From the NCBI RefSeq assembly GCF_907164915.1, contig NC_061864.1, positions 5,973,389-6,037,388 on the forward strand: a stretch of 64,000 nt of DNA. The letters are read 5' to 3'. The stretch is from Impatiens glandulifera (lineage: Eukaryota; Streptophyta; Magnoliopsida; Ericales; Balsaminaceae). Position numbers and translations under genes: made by a program. Below are positions 23,988 to 35,432 of the stretch, one piece after another. The notes under the pieces are model-generated. The model was given only the letters and a program-made list of their open reading frames with translations. It was not told where the DNA came from and searched no databases. The number at the start of each line of letters is the position of its first letter. Positions within the stretch are counted from its first letter, which is position 1.

Positions 23988-25875
23988 ATGGCTGTCCTGC
24001 CGCTTCCCGGTCTTCCGGTTGGTTATCGATTCCGTCCAACCGACGAGGAGCTTATCAATCACTTCTTGCGATTGAAAATCAACGGTTTCGACAAAGAAGT
24101 CAGCATCATTCGTGAAATCGATGTCTGTAAATGGGAACCCTGGGACTTACCCGGTGAGTTATTTTTATAATATTACCTACCTGAAATCATGCCGATCGCC
24201 TTGAATTATCTTTCTAGTTGAACAGAATTTGGGGTTTTTTCCACTAAGAACAATTTCTGTGCTTTTTGATTGCAGGTTTATCCGTGGTGGAGTCGACGGA
24301 CGATGATTGGTTCTTCTTCTGCCCGAAGGATCGAAAGTATCAGAATGGACAACGCTTGAACAGAGCAACCGAGGCGGGGTACTGGAAGGCAACCGGAAGG
24401 GATAGATCGATCAAGTCGGGTAAAAAGTCGAATGTCATCGGCATGAAGAAAACTCTCGTCTTCTACACTGGCCGAGCACCAAAAGGACAACGCACTTTTT
24501 GGGTTATGCACGAATATCGTGCCACCTCTAAGGATCTTGACGGCACAAGACCCGGACAGGTTTGTTTGTTTCATTCATTTGCTCATTCCTTGTATACAAT
24601 TTAACACATTTAGTTTGATCCCTCCCTCTGGTTTGTTTTGTTTGTTTGTTTGTTTGTTTGTTTACGCAGGGTTCTTTTGTCCTCTGTCGTCTGTTCAAGA
24701 AGCATGATGAAACTTTGGAGGGCAAGAATGATGAGAATGGTGATGAAGCACTGGAAAATACCCCATCGCCTCCCCTAGTTAAACCATCTGCTGAAGAATT
24801 ATTGCAGTTTGAGCCAGTAACACCACTGACAAGCGTAAAGCCAAGCTTCAGTATTGAAAGCAACAGCAAGACTGCTGACAATTCCAACCAAGCAACTCCT
24901 GAGGCCTCTTTACCTGTAACTTGCCCAAATAATGACTTTGCAGATAACTGTTTGTACGATGTAAGAAGAAAAATCAAAGTTTGTTTAAGAATTAATTCAT
25001 TGTAAGACATGTAACTAACTAATTTGTGTATTGATTGTTGTAGCCGGATCCTGTGATGGAGCAAATGTTGAAGGACACTTGTGGGCCTATGCAGTATGAG
25101 CAACCGTTTAATTATGGTGAAAACGATACAGATATTGAAAGTTTCTTGAACACAGTCCTGCTGAACTCTGACCTCTTTCACGGTGAACCTGAAAATCTGA
25201 TGAACTCAGCTGTCAACTTTGAAGGCTATAGATATTCTTCTGATGTGTCTGAGCTGCAAGCATTTGCACCACCACCACAACCACCACTACAGGTATACTT
25301 TTATAACTGAAATCTGAAACTTGAATTCCAACAGTTCATTTGTGATTCTTTCTTGAATTTTGTTTGCTCTTTTAATCATATCAGGATACTGTGATGAATT
25401 CAAATGGTTCGGGCATAACAACAGATGATGGACCTTTTTCTATGTGGGGTTTTGCTCAGGATGAGTTTCTAGGAATGGGCGGTGGCACTAGTAGTACCCA
25501 TGCAGTAGTTGGTAGTGGGGATACGTCTGAAACTGGTATTACGATAAGATCTAGAGCTCCTCGAGCTAGAGAGGCAGAACCGAGCTTTGAGCAGCAGATA
25601 GTACTTCAGGGGAATGCACCCAGAAGAATCAGACTGCAAAAGAAACTTCAAATGGGAGGATTACCTGAGAGCAGCCAACACCAAGTAAAGGTGAGACAGA
25701 AATTTTTAGGCCCATGACTACTATTATTTTCTGTGAAACCCATAATTGATCGATTAAATGGCATTTACAGGAGCAGATGGCGAAATCAACCGGAAGGAGG
25801 AGTTGTACTGGATATATTGTTGGTGCAGTGTTTTTTGTTTCGGTTCTTGCTGTTGGAGTATTTAGGTGTCTTTAG
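23988..25875 (+). CDS. NAC091: Membrane-tethered NAC transcription factor (TIP/NAC091-like)
   Basis: Six exons were placed: 23988-24153, 24276-24559, 24670-24960, 25044-25292, 25385-25690 and 25771-25875. They encode 466 residues, close to the 451 of Arabidopsis TIP. The NAC DNA-binding domain occupies residues about 10-160 with all subdomains: [85 protein letters not shown] and [11 protein letters not shown]. The middle is acidic and Ser/Thr-rich, as in activation regions. The last exon encodes a single hydrophobic helix ([20 protein letters not shown]) preceded by basic KSTGRRS. This makes it a tail-anchored NTL factor likely held at a membrane until proteolytic release. Arabidopsis TIP was found through binding to turnip crinkle virus coat protein. 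Intron 2 ends in a (TTTG)n tract before the acceptor. The gene converges with PRR5. Confidence 0.95.
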
Positions 25876-26591
25876 TGATGGGAGCAACTGGTTAAATATA
25901 GATGATGTTGTTATTTATTATTGCAGCAACTAAAGGAGTTATGACTTATGATAGACATATAGAGTGGGGAAAAGCTTGTATTTGTTTATATAGAGTTGGT
26001 TTTTCAATTTTGCTTAGCAGTGATAGGTACTTTATTATTATTCATACATACATGACAATCACCTTTGCACAGTACAGTATAAACAAAAAAAAAAACTCAA
26101 TAATGTTTTATTATCTTTCAAGAGCAGTAAACTTAGTTTTATTTATGTTCATCTGCCTAGCTTGAAATGTAATTTTGGGGGTATTTTAGACCCTAGACTT
26201 GTTTTCTGCTGATGATAGGTTTCCAAATAAACCGACTTGCCATGTCTTGAAATCGGGAACAGCAATATTGTTTTTAACACACAAGAATGGCAAAACAAAA
26301 AACATAAATTGAAAAATCTCTATGGATTAGGAACACTACAAGCTAGCCAGGTTTAATCTGATAGAGGTGTGTGTATGTTGAAAAGAATCAAGGACTTTTA
26401 CAATAATAATACATACTGATATGAAATTATGAAGCCCCCCTTAGGATCATTTTTCTACCATATTATACTACATTTTACATATACACATTTATTATATAAA
26501 TCAACAAAATAACCCCCTTAAGTGGTTTAGACTCTCCCTATTTTTCATCCTAACAACGAAACTCTCTTAAATACTATCAGATATAGAAGTT
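25876..26591. other. Convergent intergenic region between NAC and PRR5-like genes
   Basis: About 716 bases contain the two facing 3' UTRs. No open frame of coding character is present. Nothing else recognisable was seen. Confidence 0.6.
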
Positions 26592-29484
26592 TTAACCATC
26601 AAGCAGATTGCCAAATTCACTGTCAGTCTCTACAAGTACAAGATCATTAGCAACTTGACGGACAAATTGTCCTTTCACCCTAGGACGTTGTTCTGCCAGT
26701 TTCTTCCTACTTTCATATCGAACCTGTAACAAAACGTCCACGTTTAGTCAACTCAAACACATTCAAACATTAAATGGAAAAGCGAAAAAAAATAAAATTC
26801 ACCTTCTTCTCGTAGCATCTTTCTTTTCGTTTTAAACGGAATTTGCTTAGGGCTGCTGCTCGCTGGAAATATCGATGATGAAGGTTTCTGTTTTGAATCA
26901 GAAAACTCTCTTCATTCTCACTCTCTGCAGTTAACCTGTTATGACCTTGATTAACATTATCAACGTTTTTACTATCCCCAGGGCTAATATAATTAATACT
27001 GCTCATGGCTCCATTACAAAAACTCCCACTCGCACTCCGATCCGTCGCAGAAGACAAATGTCGCCTGTCGTCTGAAGAATCCAACTTATTCATCCTCTTC
27101 ATCTCCGTTTGGTTTCCTGAGTTGTTTGCTTGTTGGTCCATAAGATTAGAAATTTCTTGAGAGTTTCTTCCATCATTATTGGATTGGTGAAATGGGTGCA
27201 TACTGAATAACGGCTCTTGATTACAAACTGAACCTGGACCCTGCAGCAATGAAGTGCTGCCCGATTGTGCATAGTATATAGCTCTTACAGGAACCGGGAC
27301 AGAGAGTTTCGACTGTTGAGGCCTTTGAAAAGATATCTCCACTTCTCCAGATAGACCACGAGCCAACTCGGTTGTATTGTTCTTATTGAAGTCTTGATTG
27401 TTGGCGGAAGTTTGTTTCTCATAGCCAGTTCCATGATCCTCGGGCGATTGACTCTTAGTCACTACTGATTGTAATGGCTGAAGTGTCTTGCTGCTGACAT
27501 ACCTGCATTAGGATCGACACAATTAGAACAATTTAGTTGCTTCTCTCAATGTTTACTAAATACCAACAATTGTTAGACATTACTAACCTTGAGAAGGCCG
27601 AGACATCAGACTGTTTCAGTCTGTTATTTTCGCCAGTGGCTTGATTTACAGGTGAACCTGCATCTGATCTTCGTAAAGAAAGATCCAGCATTGAAGAATC
27701 TTCTACTTTATCTGTGTAGTTATTTGAAATGAAGTTTCTGTAACTGATGTTTGAACAATGATCAAATGCTCCAATTAAATCAATGGCTTCTTTAGTAATA
27801 TTTGGATCCCCTATTTGACTTTCGTGCACTTCATCTTTTTCCCCTCCCACCAATTTTGCATCTTTATTGGCAGCTACCTCCATTGACTTATTTTTTGTCA
27901 TGGAAGACTCTCCAGGATTCATAACATTCGTCTCAGGCAATCGAGATTTTAACGGTTCATGAAGATTTTCAAGACATAAAACGTCAGCTTCCATATCTGG
28001 TTTTGTACACGAGCTCTGCAATAATGTAATCTTCAGTTGTAACCCAACATTGCAAGAATATACCATTTCTATAAACAATTGTTTTCATAGAAACTGATAT
28101 CTACCTGAGCATCACTTCCTTTCTCAATCCGTTCTCTATTTCTCTGAATGGAAGCAATATATCCACTTGAATGATTGCTAGCATCATTGTTATCAGCTGT
28201 AGCTTCAACTTTTTGTTGTGCAACACTCTCATCTATAGGACCAAGTCCACTTCCAATCAACTGATGCCATAACAAAAACAAATGAAGATAAGCAATAGTT
28301 TTTGCTGGCTGTCAAACAAAGACTGGAAACATAAATCTAACAAGAATAAGACATACCGTCTGTCTTCTCCAAACATGTTGCCACAAGTTCCTCAACTCGT
28401 TCTTTCGCACAGGCTTGACTAGAAAGTTAGCAGAACCTCTCAACATGCATTTGTAAACCATGCTTACGGAGTCTTGCGATGACATCACTAGATCACGGAA
28501 AAGTAAATTTCAAAGGTCAGATATATTGAGCAATTAAAGATATACACACTCAATGTCACGAAAAAAGGGGTTCTTACTTATGACAGGAATTCTTTTGCAT
28601 ATATCATGCTCGTTAATCAGAGTTAGAAGGGCAAATCCAGATATAGATGGTAAATCAACTTCAGTCAATATAAGGTCTATGTTACAAGGTTTTCCTTTCA
28701 GTAACTCCCATGCCTTAAGTCCATCAGAAACAGCGGCAACTGCACAAAAGGAAAAAAAAAAAAAAAAAAACATTTTATCAATTGAGAGTCGTCGCTTGTA
28801 AGAAATGAGCAAAGAGTAAGCCAGAGATGAATAACACAACGATCCAATAGCATACTTTAAACCCTAAGCTTCAGTGATTCCATCAATTTCAAGATTAATA
28901 GATTTACATCATCCAAGAAAGTAGTTCCATCAATGGATTCTCCACCAAAACAAAAGAAAACAAATAAAAAAACAAACAAGCTTGAAGTCTCCATTCCAGA
29001 GAGGAAGTTTTGGAAGCATTTTGATAAAAGTTGTAAGAATGAAACTAGAGATAACAATGAAGTTACAAAAAAAAAACAATATTAGCAATTGAATCCATAT
29101 TAGATCCACAATTATTATTATTATAATTGAATCAACATGAAATGACTAATAAACTTGCAGGATCCAAATCGGAAAATGTAAGAATCGGAAGTAACCTCTG
29201 TAACTGCATTTCCTAAGAAGAGCGGTTATAATCTGGCGAGTGGAATCGTCGGATTCAACCAGCAACACTCTGAGAACCATACGAGGAAGAAACCTTTCCC
29301 ATCGCAAAACAGAAGAGGAAGCGTCACCTTTGTTGTTCGCCGTATCTTGGTCTAGTACCTCAATAACCTGCAGCTCTTCATCCGCCGTCGTCGTCATAAT
29401 CCCTGGCGGCGTTGTCTTGTTGTGTTGGTGGTGTAAACTAAGTCGTTGTTGTTGTTGTTGATGAGTGAGAACTAACTCCCCCAT
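26592..29484 (-). CDS. PRR5: Pseudo-response regulator 5-like circadian clock protein
   Basis: Seven coding exons were placed: 29196-29484, 28578-28739, 28357-28487, 28105-28260, 27588-28015, 26803-27502 and 26592-26723. They encode 665 residues. A pseudo-receiver domain lies at about 65-190 ([58 protein letters not shown], then the conserved [19 protein letters not shown]). The phospho-acceptor Asp is replaced by Glu in LILTEVD, the hallmark of plant PRRs. The C-terminal CCT domain ([40 protein letters not shown]) is split by the last intron. The variable middle holds an LDLSLRR motif and the SAFSRYVS segment typical of the PRR5/PRR9 clade. The N-terminus is Gln/His-rich. PRRs repress morning clock genes in the nucleus. 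A pure A/T tract lies beside the exon 2 acceptor. Confidence 0.95.
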
Positions 29485-29678
29485 TCTCTATTGTCAATGA
29501 AGTAAGAAATGGTTAATTGGAAATGGATTATTCAGGAAACGGCAGCCATAGAAAGAATGAATCGGAGAGGAAAAGCAGAGAGAAGGAGAAAAAGTCTTTT
29601 TGTAGAGCCATGGCAGTGCTGCTGCTGTATGTCTTCTCTCTCTCTCTCATGGCATCTTTACTTTTCTCTCTCTCTCTA

Positions 29679-29687
29679 AAAATATCT
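29679..29687 (+). promoter_or_regulatory. Evening element AAAATATCT upstream of PRR5-like gene
   Basis: This is an exact evening element about 195 bases upstream of the PRR5-like ATG (transcribed leftward). It sits directly next to a CT-rich core-promoter-like tract (29636-29676). CCA1/LHY/RVE-type MYB factors bind this motif in Arabidopsis clock promoters. Confidence 0.7.
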
Positions 29688-30000
29688 GAAAAAGTTTGCG
29701 TGATTCAAAGATTGATGAAACAAATCCGACGGTGCAGATCATCCGGCCTTTTAGCTCCATCCCATTTATATTTAATATGTATTAAATAATACTAATGGTT
29801 GTGAATATTTTTAAAATAAATAATATTAATAGGGACTAGATTATAGATTATAGATTATAGGGGGAGATTGATAGATAGATATATATAGGATATTTTTAAG
29901 AAATGTGGGGGGAATGGGAAAAAGTAATGGCTTTTGGGATTTGTGTGGAGAAATTGAATTTTGGGATATTTAATTGTGTGGCCAACAGGCATATTGATGG

Positions 30001-30067
30001 GGTCCCACCCAATTTGAAGATATTTTTTCAGATCAGATCTTATAAGAGGAGTTTATGATGACACGTG
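30001..30067. promoter_or_regulatory. Cluster of TCP site, second evening element and G-box upstream of PRR5-like gene
   Basis: Within 67 bases there are GGTCCCAC at 30001-30008 (matches the GGNCCCAC TCP consensus), AGATATTTT at 30018-30026 (an evening element in inverse orientation) and CACGTG at 30062-30067 (G-box). The cluster lies 517-583 bases upstream of the ATG. These three motif classes recur in Arabidopsis clock gene promoters. The sites are seen; occupancy is inferred. Confidence 0.65.
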
Positions 30068-32344
30068 GCGTCCGCCCCACTTGATTCTTGTGGACATCTA
30101 TCTCTCTTCTCTACTGTTCAAATGAAATGAAGGGAGAGCGTTTATTAGATACTATTTTTAACGACGACCAATTCCATTTCGACACGTTTCATCTCTCTCG
30201 TGGGTTTCCACTTTCCACTAATATCACTTTTTTTTTGTTGCGTGAGATTCAAGCGCCTGCTGCCAACTGTATTTACAACTTACCAAAAATAATATCTCCC
30301 TCTATATCTATTTCTCTCCTTACATTTGATTTCAATGTGAAATGCATCTTTTTTTCAATTTGCTTATTTTCAAAATAAACCTGGCTTCATTGTTTATATT
30401 TGGAATAATTTTGTATTTTATGTTATAATAATTTTTATTAGGATTTAGGTTCAAACTTTGATGATATATCTTTTTTTATTTACGAGAGATTTAACGGTGA
30501 CACTAGGGGTGACTAATATAGTATATGTAGTCTTTTGTGGAGTATTACTAAAATTTATTCAGTGATGTTCGAGTATTTGAGTAATTGTTGGGAAATTTGG
30601 ATTAATGTGGTTATTAATATGGTAGGTCTACATAATTTGGGTTACCATTCAAATTATTTTTTGTTGTACTATCTTGTTCGAGAAAAATCGTTAAATAGTC
30701 GTTTGATGCGTATCATTAATATTGTTATTATTATGATGCTTTCTGAGATTCATTTCTGAAAGGTCGGTAGAGTCCGTCGAGATTAATAACCTATTGAGTA
30801 ACATTTTTTTTATTATTTTTTATCTCTTTTAAGTAATAAAAAAACATTTAGTTATATACCCCTCCATTCTCTTTGGAATATAAATTTGATAGCATGCAAA
30901 GCACTTTATCTGACTTTTTTTTTCTAAAGGAATCTCTTATTCTCTTATAGTTCTTATTCTCTTATAGTGTTAGAATCCAAACCTCTTGAGAAATCTATAG
31001 TATCACACCATGAGTCCTAGAAATCACAATACTTACTAACACAAAAAGAGTATCATTTGATCTCATCCAAAAATCTAAGCTTAAATTGGACAATACCACA
31101 ATTTTCTTTAACCGAATTGAAATGGTATAAGTTTGTGTACATTTGAGATTGACAAAACCTGCAACCAAACACCATAAAAACACAAATAATACTGCCTCTC
31201 CTTGTCTCAATCACAAACACTGCAACTGTAAGTATAATTTCATATTATTAACTTCTCCAAGGCCTCTTCTATATATCTTTTGAAATTACATAATCTGTCC
31301 ATTCCTCTGATTGATCGAACTTGTGACACGAGCAATGTTTGTTTGTTGCCTAGTAATTTGACTTTCTTGTATGATTTGCAGCTTTCCTAGGAACAATTTT
31401 GGTTTGATTAAGGATATAGATAGATAGATACACTGTATCTTCAGTTGATATTTTTCTGGCTGATTTGTATCTGGACTAAATAAATAATTGAGTTTATTTT
31501 GAACCCAAAAAAGAAAATATGATGTTAAAGTAGGTCAGCCCTTATCCGTTTCAACGTGGATAGATAGATATCTTTCTTTTTTTTCATTGGCTCCCCACAG
31601 GCTACAGCTGGGAAAAGGGGACCAAAGACAATGACTTAGAATCATCCTCGTCCCTGCAGAGACTCTAACCAACCCCACACTCTACTTCTTCTCCTTTCAT
31701 GTTTCTACTCAAGCTCCAATAACAGTCCTCGAAGAAACATTCTGAGAAAGAATAGTGAGAAAAGTTGATGATTCAAAGGAAATTGAGGAAGAGTATTAAA
31801 GAGAATGATGAATGAACAGATGGACATCAATATCATATTACACAAGAGAGCTAATTTCATAGGGACCTTAATGCTTGCAAACACATTGGTGTTGATATCT
31901 TTAATTGAAAATGACAAAGATAAGTTCTTCTGAAATGATCCTTAGCATGAAGAAGAAGGACATAAACATGATGTTGTAATCAGAACTCAATTTTTAAGTT
32001 TTTTTTAATGCAGATAAGCAAAAAAATCACACATCTAGTAAGGAAAATTGAATGAACTTCAATTTGAAACTTTTCTACACCAAGGAAGCCCAAAGTTGTG
32101 ATTGAGACAAAAATTCAGAGCAGTATTATTAAGAATTTTCTCATACATGTATTTGCAAGAGTGATGAACAAGGCCACATGAATGAGCTTTACCACCAAAA
32201 CATCAAAGATTATGGTTCTAAACATGTACAAGTTTATACACCCTAGAATGGTAACGTTGTTGTTGCTTCTTGTGGGGATCAACAACATAAACAGCTCTCT
32301 ATTATATGTATGCCTTTTAGGGTTTAGAACCATATTGTTGAGAA
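30068..32344. other. Intergenic DNA between PRR5-like and mTERF genes
   Basis: No coding frame with family resemblance or normal codon use was found. The stretch 31410-31425 is a short GATA repeat (GATAGATAGATA), and another lies at 31559-31571. The last few hundred bases should hold the 3' UTR of the mTERF gene. No tRNA, snoRNA or terminal-repeat element was recognised. Confidence 0.6.
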
Positions 32345-33975
32345 TCACAAGGCGGTGGCTGTTTTTGTAATCGTCCTCTTCTTCTTCTTATCCTCCTTCA
32401 TTGAGAATCTTTCAGCAGATTCACTCAAGAGCTTGTTAAGTGACATACCTTCTCCCAAGGTTTCCCTTTTTACTTCATACCTATGTTTAATTCTGCTTTC
32501 AAGCTTATAACCAAGAAACGCAGGAAATGCCAGCAATTCTCTTACTTCTCGACCCATATCCTCCAACAAATAATCAATTTTCTCCTCTAACGATTCGTGA
32601 TTGTATTGCAGTACCTGCGGATGTTTCTTACTCATCGAAAGTATGTCATCACAAGATAGACCCGAATTTAGGAACACACCGATTGTCCCTTGCAAATTCT
32701 TGCAGCTGGTTCTCGTTACAGCTCCCAATGCCATGGCCAATTCCTTTGTTTTACTCTCGTAACCAATCTTCAACAGAAACACAAGTTTAAACGAGATATT
32801 ATCTTCAAACGAAAGACTAAGAAAGAGAGGTGCTTTGATCAAGAATTTATAAATCTCATTTGAATTCAGCCCACATTGTTTGAGAAAATCTATTCTTGGA
32901 TGCAATTTCCTCTTTCTGCTAGCACTGAACACATTTGGATAGATAAGAACAATTCTGAAAACCTCTTCTTCACTCAGGCCAGCAAATGACATCAAGAAAT
33001 CAACATGTTCCTTCAAATGATTATCAGTGTAGGCCAATATCGCGGGAAGCTTGTGAAGAACAATCGAAGTTGCGGTATTGTCTCCTCCACTAAGCTTGGT
33101 TAGAAAACCAATCCTGGGGACTAGCTGACTTTCTAGGTCATAGTTAAGAACAGAAGGACGGTGGACAACTAAATCAGCTCCACCATAACGATTCAAGTAT
33201 ATGATTGTTCTCTCAATTTCTTCAGATGATTTGAGACAAAACGCCTTGGAAAGATTGGCATTGTTGAGGACATGGATTAGTTTTTCTTTAGGAATCCCAT
33301 GTTGGAGAAGCAATTTAACTTTCTCCTCAAAACCCACTAACAATCTTGGCTCTGTAGTGTATAGTAGACGCTCAATCTGTGTGGGATCGATTCTTCTTTC
33401 CAAATCAACCCGTCTAATAAAATGGATTACAGAATCGATTTCTTCGGCTGTCAATATATGCGGACGCTTGGATATCAGCCGAGAAAGAAGAAGCCCGTCG
33501 ATGCCAAGCTGCTGCAAAGAGATAACCCTAGAACGTATTGAATCAAACGGGATGATGTTTAAAGCTGGATTAGAGCAAATCAACTGCTCAATTTCTCCTT
33601 CAACAAACCCAATCGCTTGCAACAAGGAAAGTAATATCGTATCTGAGTGAAATAAAAGAAAAAGTTAACAACAATACTTACTTGATAAAAACTATTTAGG
33701 GTATAGAGACGCTTACCGGTTTCGGCATTAAAACTGGGGAAAGGGTTGGTGGAACCGAAGCTGAAGCTGCTGCTGCTACATCGAAGAAGGGGCAAAATAG
33801 AAGAAAATAACTTGTTTTTGTTTCTTGGTTCCCTTGAAAGAGGAGTGGCAGAGGTAGTAGTCGATAGAAATGTTGCAGAAGGTCTCGGCAACTGAGACTG
33901 AGATGATGAAGAAGTCGCCGCCGTGGAAGAAGGAGAAGGCGAGGATAAAGTGTTAAGAATAGTCATAGTTAACAT
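32345..33975 (-). CDS. Organellar mTERF-family protein (possibly pTAC15/mTERF8)
   Basis: Two exons were placed, 33717-33975 and 32345-33642, giving 518 residues. The N-terminal ~75 residues are Ser/Thr-rich and nearly free of acidic residues, typical of a plastid transit peptide. A further in-frame ATG lies upstream at 34017 but would add MEAKGGDSH with acidic residues, so 33975 or 33966 is preferred. The mature part is a run of mTERF repeats of about 30-35 residues with the conserved LxxxG and Pro pattern: LQQLGIDGLLLSRLISKRP, VDFLMSFAGLSEEEVFRIVLIYPNVF, IDFLKQCGLNSNEIYKFLIKAPLFLSLS and GLSCDDILSMSKKHPQVLQY. Such proteins bind organellar nucleic acids and control transcription or RNA maturation. 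Similarity to Arabidopsis PTAC15 is suspected from memory and gene context, not proven. The C-terminus is Lys-rich. Confidence 0.92.
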
Positions 33976-34719
33976 TGGAGGAGGAGGATAATGGCTATCG
34001 CCTCCTTTCGCTTCCACCTAAAATTTGATAACGGTCGCCTAAAATTGCAATCTTCTTTTTCCAACCTAGGTTGAATTTCAAGACTGTTTTTTTAACATAG
34101 GTTCATCTTTTCTAACATATTTATTTGAATGAATACTCTTCGTCTGGGAAATTTGATAATATGACCCTGAAAACAAAGGTATTTTTGAAATATAACCTCC
34201 ATAATAACTTTTTTGTTTTTTAACCTTTTTTTAAAAAATTTCCAATTTTACCCTCAATAACTTTTTTTTTTCTTTCTTTTCTTTTCTTCTTCCCCCCGCT
34301 TTCCCTTTCCCCCGACCCGTGTTGCACTCCCCCATCCCCAGACCCTCCTTCTTCTTCCCTTCCGTTGCACTCCGCCGACGTTCGCCAAGAAGCCCAACCC
34401 TTTCAGCCAGCCTCTTCGTCGATCGCCAAGCCGAACTTCCAGCCAACGACGATCGCCAAACCTCAGACGATTCTAGCCCAACGATTTGAGGTTATTTTAG
34501 GTTTATTGTTTAGGTTTATTGTTTAGGTAATCTTAGTTTAGTTTAGGTTTATTGTTTTAAATGCTGAGAATGCTGAGATTGATATAGTTTGAAATGCTGA
34601 GAATGTTTGTGAATGATTTGTGAATATTTGCTTTGCATGTTTTGATTAGGGTTTTAGTTTATTATGAATGCTGAGAATGAATGCTGAGAATGATATATTT
34701 GATTAGGGTTTTAGTTTAG

Positions 34720-34966
34720 GTTTAGGGCTTGGCGTGGGGCTTGGGCGTGGGGCTTGGGCGTGGGGCTTGGGCGTGGGGCGTGGGGCGTAGGGCGTTGGGA
34801 GTGGGGGTTCGTCGTGGGGCGTAGGGCTTGGGGCGTGGGGCGTGGGCGTGGGCGTGGGCGTGGGGCGTGGGTCTTGGGCGTGGCCCTTGGGCGTGGGTCT
34901 TGGGCGTGGGGCGTGGGTCTTGAGCGTGGGGCGTGGGTCTTGGGTCTTGGGCGTGGGGTCACGCAA
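34720..34966 (+). repeat. G-rich GGGCGTGGGGCTT array with quadruplex potential
   Basis: About 245 bases consist of variants of GGGGCTTGGGCGT and GGGGCGTGGGTCTT. Runs of three or four G are separated by three-base loops. Immediately before it, 34704-34727 reads AGGGTTTTAGTTTAGGTTTAGGG, which is like a degenerate plant telomere repeat (TTTAGGG). The array is the most G-rich stretch in the window and lies inside the inverted-repeat element. Three frames stay open through it only because stop codons are rare in such sequence. Confidence 0.9.
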
Positions 34967-34998
34967 TATGTAAAACTAATTAATAAGTTTCTTAATAA

Positions 34999-35071
34999 GT
35001 GAGGATAGCTTAGTTGGGAGAATGTCAGACTGAAGATCTAAAGGTCAGGTGTTTGATCCACCTTCACTGTA
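34999..35071 (+). pseudogene. Decayed tRNA-Phe (GAA) copy inside the inverted-repeat element
   Basis: The 73 bases align end to end with plant nuclear tRNA-Phe. The A box TAGCTTAGTTGG, the D-loop TTGGGAGA, the anticodon region CAGACTGAAGATCT (anticodon GAA at 35032-35034) and the T arm AGGTGTTTGATCCACCT are all recognisable. The acceptor stem has lost pairing (GTGAGGA against TCACTGT), the anticodon stem has a G-to-A change (TCTAA), and the B box reads GGTGTTTGATCC with T for C. It is therefore unlikely to make a functional tRNA. It abuts the right arm of the element within a few bases. Confidence 0.85.
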
Positions 35072-35432
35072 AAAGTTTTGGCGATTGTCGTTGGCTGGAA
35101 GTTCGGCTTGGCGATCGACGAAGAGGCTGGCTGGAAGGGTTGGGCTTCTTGGCGAACGTCGGCGGAGTGCAACGGAAGGGAAGAAGAAGAATGGAAGGGA
35201 AGAAGAAGGGTCTGGGGAGGGGGGAGTGCAACACGGGTCGGGGGAAAGGGAAAGCGGGGGGAAGAAGAAAAGAAAAGAAAAAAGAAATAAAAAATAAAAA
35301 ATAAAAAGGTTATTGAGGGTAAAATTGGAAATTTTTTTTAAAAAAGGTTAAAAAACAAAAAAGTTATTATGGAGGTTATATTTCAAAATACCTTTGTTTT
35401 CAAGGTCATATTATCAAATTTCCCCTTCGTCT

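Larger units (their letters stand above)
34146..35424. mobile_element. 1.28-kb long-terminal-inverted-repeat DNA element (non-autonomous MULE/hAT-like)
   Basis: The arms (about 34146-34465 and 35075-35424) are inverted copies of each other. The outer ends read GGGAAATTTGATAATATGAC and its reverse complement. Both sides are flanked by the direct repeat CTTCGTCT (34138-34145 and 35425-35432), an 8-bp target-site duplication. The right arm is longer partly because of a 16-17 bp internal tandem duplication (GAATGGAAGGGAAGAAGAAG). The interior has AGGTTTATTGTTT and AATGCTGAGA short repeats, a G-rich array and a tRNA-Phe-like sequence (separate entries). No transposase is encoded; short open frames in both arms are only mirror images. 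Long arms favour a Mutator-like origin, whereas 8 bp is the hAT target length, so the superfamily is open. Confidence 0.9.

Noticed and set aside
24528..25181. 217-residue minus-strand open frame across the NAC gene
   Set aside because: It is antisense to NAC exons 2-4 and their introns, which have clear family motifs on the plus strand.
30088..31917. Several 70-96 residue open frames between PRR5 and mTERF
   Set aside because: They lie in AT-rich low-complexity sequence, with no splice-linked partners and no recognisable family.
33976..34017. Use of the upstream ATG (34017) as the mTERF start
   Set aside because: It would add an acidic MEAKGGDSH segment, unlike organellar transit peptides. 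The next in-frame ATGs give a more typical leader, though the upstream start cannot be excluded.
34703..34966. Pro/Thr/Arg-rich or Gly/Trp-rich open frames on both strands
   Set aside because: They are products of the G-rich repeat array, which lacks stop codons by composition. There is no start context and no conserved protein.
34231..35297. Matching small open frames in both arms (AWRSTKRLAxRVGLLGERR)
   Set aside because: They are the same sequence seen twice because the arms are inverted copies. There is no evidence of translation.
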